Part shown: positions 61,216 through 64,000 of the stretch, in pieces | Position numbering within the stretch: position 1 is the first letter of the stretch | Layout: each line of letters starts with the position of its first letter | Position numbers and translations under genes: made by a program | The notes under the pieces: generated by a model | Database searches by the model: none | Told to the model about the DNA's origin: nothing | Seen by the model: the letters and a program-made list of their open reading frames with translations, nothing else | Source: Torymus aiolomorphi | Lineage: Eukaryota; Arthropoda; Insecta; Hymenoptera; Torymidae | Assembly: GCA_036365515.1 (NCBI GenBank) | Contig: CM070877.1 | Span: 16,882,201 to 16,946,200 of the forward strand | Direction of reading: 5' to 3' | Length of the DNA: 64,000 bases

Positions 61216-63068
61216 TTTATTAATTAAATAATGAAATTGGGTTGATTTTGAGGTTCACATCGCCTTAATCTCACATTGGAGGAAAAATCTAGGCTCTAGC
61301 CGCTTATTGACGACTCGATTCGAATTAAGGCCAAAAATTTCAGCTCGTCACATTGATTACCCCGCGCTTCGGCGCATCCGATATTTCCGCATCACCCGAC
61401 GCTCTCCATCAATCAATATTTAGAAACACAAAACGCGCGCAGGCATGTCCTCTCTTCCCCCATATCCCCGATGAGCTCGCATCGCAGTATCGCATTATCA
61501 GAGAGAGATTTCAATGTCCCTGTTTCGGGGTGTACCGACCTCTCACCGCGATCGATAATTCGCACGAGCAAGAAGGACGGAGGGGGGACGATACAAAGGC
61601 CGAAGGGGGACAGTGCACTTGAGCACCGGCGGCGGTGGCGGCGCGCCGGATTACGCCGGTGGTTTACGAGGCTAATCCCTTTGATGCGTCGCCGGTGAAT
61701 CATGCGCACAGCGCTACTGCTAGCGGGGGTCCCTCGCAGGCTTGCTCGACGTGTTTTAAACGATGGTTGTTGCGTGAGGTTTAGAAGGAGGGTATCGACG
61801 TGATTAAATATCGAGAGGAAGTGGGTAGAAATTATTTGCCGATGAGGAACAATGGGGGTTTGAAAGAAGTGAAAGCCCGGAACTATTGACATTGGAAGAT
61901 AATCTATATCGTCAAGGAAAGTATAAGCTATTATTAAAATTACTAGTTATAAAGTTAGCTATATGTTGTCCAAGATTAATTTATGAATTGTAATATGTAA
62001 AAGCAGAAAATAACACGGTAATCTTGGTATTTACATTATTATGTTAAGCGCTATTGTTCCTTCTAAAAATAAATTAACGGTTTGATACAAATCCAACGAA
62101 CGTCTATTTTCATCATAAACACAGGCGGGCATGCTTTTGGCACAGCATAATAGTCACACACCTTTACGCGCTACATCTATCATCCGAATAAATTCATCGT
62201 AATAAACAAGCAGCTGTCGCATTTCTTGTGAACTAAACACACCGAACACCTTCATTTAATCTATAATTTAGAACGTCACGATCAATTACAATAAGTTATA
62301 ATCTCTTTCTCTCTTTACCCCTCCACAGATACACACCCACACACACACGCACACGCACACACAGACACCCACACATAGACGTACACGAGTACGATTAATT
62401 TCTGGGAGATCGCGCCAGGCACACGAGACGCGTCGTCTGACTTTGGGGGGATTCGCCGAGCTCGAGGAATTTCATTGTTGACGGACAGATTTGGCCGCGG
62501 CTCGCCACAAATCGCGATGACGACGTTGCGGCGAATAGTTCGGCCATTCGATTGGATGGTCCGACAGAGTTGACACGCAGTTGGATTGCGTCGTAGACGG
62601 ATAAAGATAGGCTCTTGACGATATATTGCGCGTGACGCGATTGTTCAACAACCGCGCTGGCGCACGAAACGCTCTACTGCGCGGTAGAATCTGATCATCA
62701 TGAATTGATTAATTCTTAGGGACTTGGATTTTTGCACTGCAACAATTAAAGACTCTTCTGCGGTAAATTATCAGAGAATTTATCGAAGAGTCACGATCGG
62801 AATTCCGTAAAGTTAATACAGGTTTCGCGAGGGCTTCTCCTCGGGATTAATAACCGGTCTCGTTGACACTGCCTCGTTCAATTGACCATGCAGCGGAAGG
62901 AGGAAGTGAGCCAACCTACTGATTCGATATGGATAATTCGTACGTGATTCCACTGAGATGAGCCGAGTATAGTGCATTGTAGTCATACATAAAAAAGGCA
63001 AGAAGGGAAGATGAATAGAAGTTAGGAAACATTGATATTTCATCGACGATTGAATAATGACGACGTAC
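61216..63068. other. Non-coding
   Basis: Skew module with C-rich 61380-61480 and G-rich 61560-61880. A degenerate CA-rich patch at 62330-62380. The minus frame 61892-61413 (159 aa) has no domain. Could be intron or intergenic. Confidence 0.5.
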
Positions 63069-63236
63069 CGCGAATAATTCACAAACACAAAATTCAGCTT
63101 CTCTCTCGGCGATTCATCAATTCCTGGCACCGACCCAATCAATCCTCTGGACCCAGTCGAAACTGTCAAGGCGCGGCCATTACGCAGAGCTAATACGTCT
63201 CCGTCCGTCGGGTCCATTTGAATCCATAATTCAAAC
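63069..63236 (-). CDS. Candidate 168-nt exon, function unknown
   Basis: Minus strand: an acceptor TTTTTTGAGATAG|G at 63237/63236 and a donor TCGCG|GTACGT at 63069/63068 enclose 55 codons reading FELWIQMDPTDGDVLALRNG, RALTVSTGSRGLIGSVPGID, then ESPREKLNFVFVNYSR. The peptide looks globular rather than low-complexity, but I match it to no family. The internal ATG could instead be a start. The outgoing phase (2) does not fit the 48-nt exon in the frame used there, so the two are not directly consecutive or belong to different transcripts. Confidence 0.25.
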
Positions 63237-63527
63237 CTATCTCAAAAAAGACTAATAACAATAATAACGATAATGATCATCATCCCTACACTAATTCGCG
63301 GTAGAATATCTTCCCTCCTCTTGGGTTCAGGGTCATTCCTCGCTCTCCTATCGATCGAGAATTCCAGGGCTCGCCCAGCCAGCAGCAGTAGCAGTAGCTC
63401 TGCCTCCCTCTTCTCGTTAACCCAGTGCACACCTATACATGCCATAGCTAGCCAGCCAGCCAGCGTGAGCTCGGGAGGGGCATGGGAACGATTTACAATG
63501 CAAGCCGATGCTCGGAGGAGGCGGAGA

Positions 63528-63590
<63 letters not shown>

Positions 63591-64000
63591 AACTATACGC
63601 GCGAGTGATAAAGGGGCGCTCGTGTACGTGTGTATCTGTGCAGGGAGCGACGAACGGACAGAGAGAAGAGGGATTTATTGCTCGGGATTTACTGTTATTA
63701 CCCGGAGGGGCCGCACAGTCTCTCTCTCTCTCTCTCGCTGTGTGTTCGAGCCAGCGAGCGAGCTTCGCTGTCTCACTCTTCCTGGTCGCGTCGATTCTCC
63801 GCTGCGTGTGTATCTCTTATTCTCTGCGTGTGTTATTCCCTCTATACCCTGTCGCTCTGCCGGCTTTTTTTATTCCGCTTTACGTCACTCTCTCCCCTTC
63901 CATATTCCCATTTGGCTTTGCGCGTCTCCTCGCGCATATACCCGTCATCCTTTTCCATTTCGCTTGCTCTCTCTCTCTCTCTTTTGCCCTCCCCTTTCAT
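63237..64000. other. Non-coding, GA and TC rich
   Basis: (GA)n at 63530-63587, TC-rich from 63718 onward, CpG-containing 63590-63720. It could be a promoter or 5' UTR area of a neighbouring transcript, but no motif decides it. Confidence 0.4.

Noticed and set aside
61413..61892. 159-aa minus-strand frame
   Set aside because: No domain or splice context, and it lies in a skew module where chance open frames are common.

Overview
This window is animal, almost certainly insect, nuclear DNA. CpG dinucleotides are abundant, long (CA)n and (GA)n tracts occur throughout, introns have GT/AG ends, and CR1/L2/Jockey-group non-LTR retrotransposons and nonautonomous TIR elements are common. This resembles a parasitoid-wasp-like hymenopteran, but the species is inferred and not proven. 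There is no prokaryotic organisation: no operons, no CRISPR, no rRNA. Only one intact-looking protein-coding exon is clear.

Layout. 0.95-1.03 kb has a tRNA-like Pol III promoter, probably a SINE head. 1.35-2.5 kb is a foldback element whose inverted arms are arrays of a 30-bp repeat. 5.0-11.0 kb is a nest of inverted-repeat elements: an outer CACTG-ended pair, an inner ACTCTCTAAA-ended pair, and innermost a TAGTCTAGGC-ended foldback with 349-bp subrepeats. Around this nest lies a broken three-exon gene relic with a SAM-like pattern. A second TAGTCTAGGC element is at 22.1-23.0 kb. Further TIR/MITE elements are at 18.8, 24.7-25.4, 32.5, 37.5 and 48.6-49.0 kb. Four 5'-truncated non-LTR copies, all on the minus strand, are at 15.1, 38.9-41.0, 51.0-53.1 and 55.2 kb. 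Every one lies between (GA)n tracts on both sides.

Gene. The minus strand carries a 1972-nt exon at 60353-58382, encoding a disordered, charged, His/Pro/Gln-rich and probably nuclear protein that I cannot name. A small upstream exon (60950-60903) matches it in phase. A second possible exon lies at 63236-63069. Since the main exon ends in a splice donor, the 58 kb to its left would be intron. On the same strand, two sites at 13185/13184 and 38510/38509 fuse a 3' splice site directly to a 5' splice site (TTTCAG|GTAAG). Each is followed by a second donor (TCG|GTGAGT). This is the architecture of recursive-splice sites in very long introns.

Non-coding background. The rest is mostly a repeated compositional module: a C-rich/G-poor AT flank, a CpG-rich core often holding a simple repeat, then a G-rich/C-poor flank. 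I count about 25 examples. This strand-skew switch is the most pervasive unexplained signal here. It would fit divergent transcription or replication initiation at CpG-rich elements.
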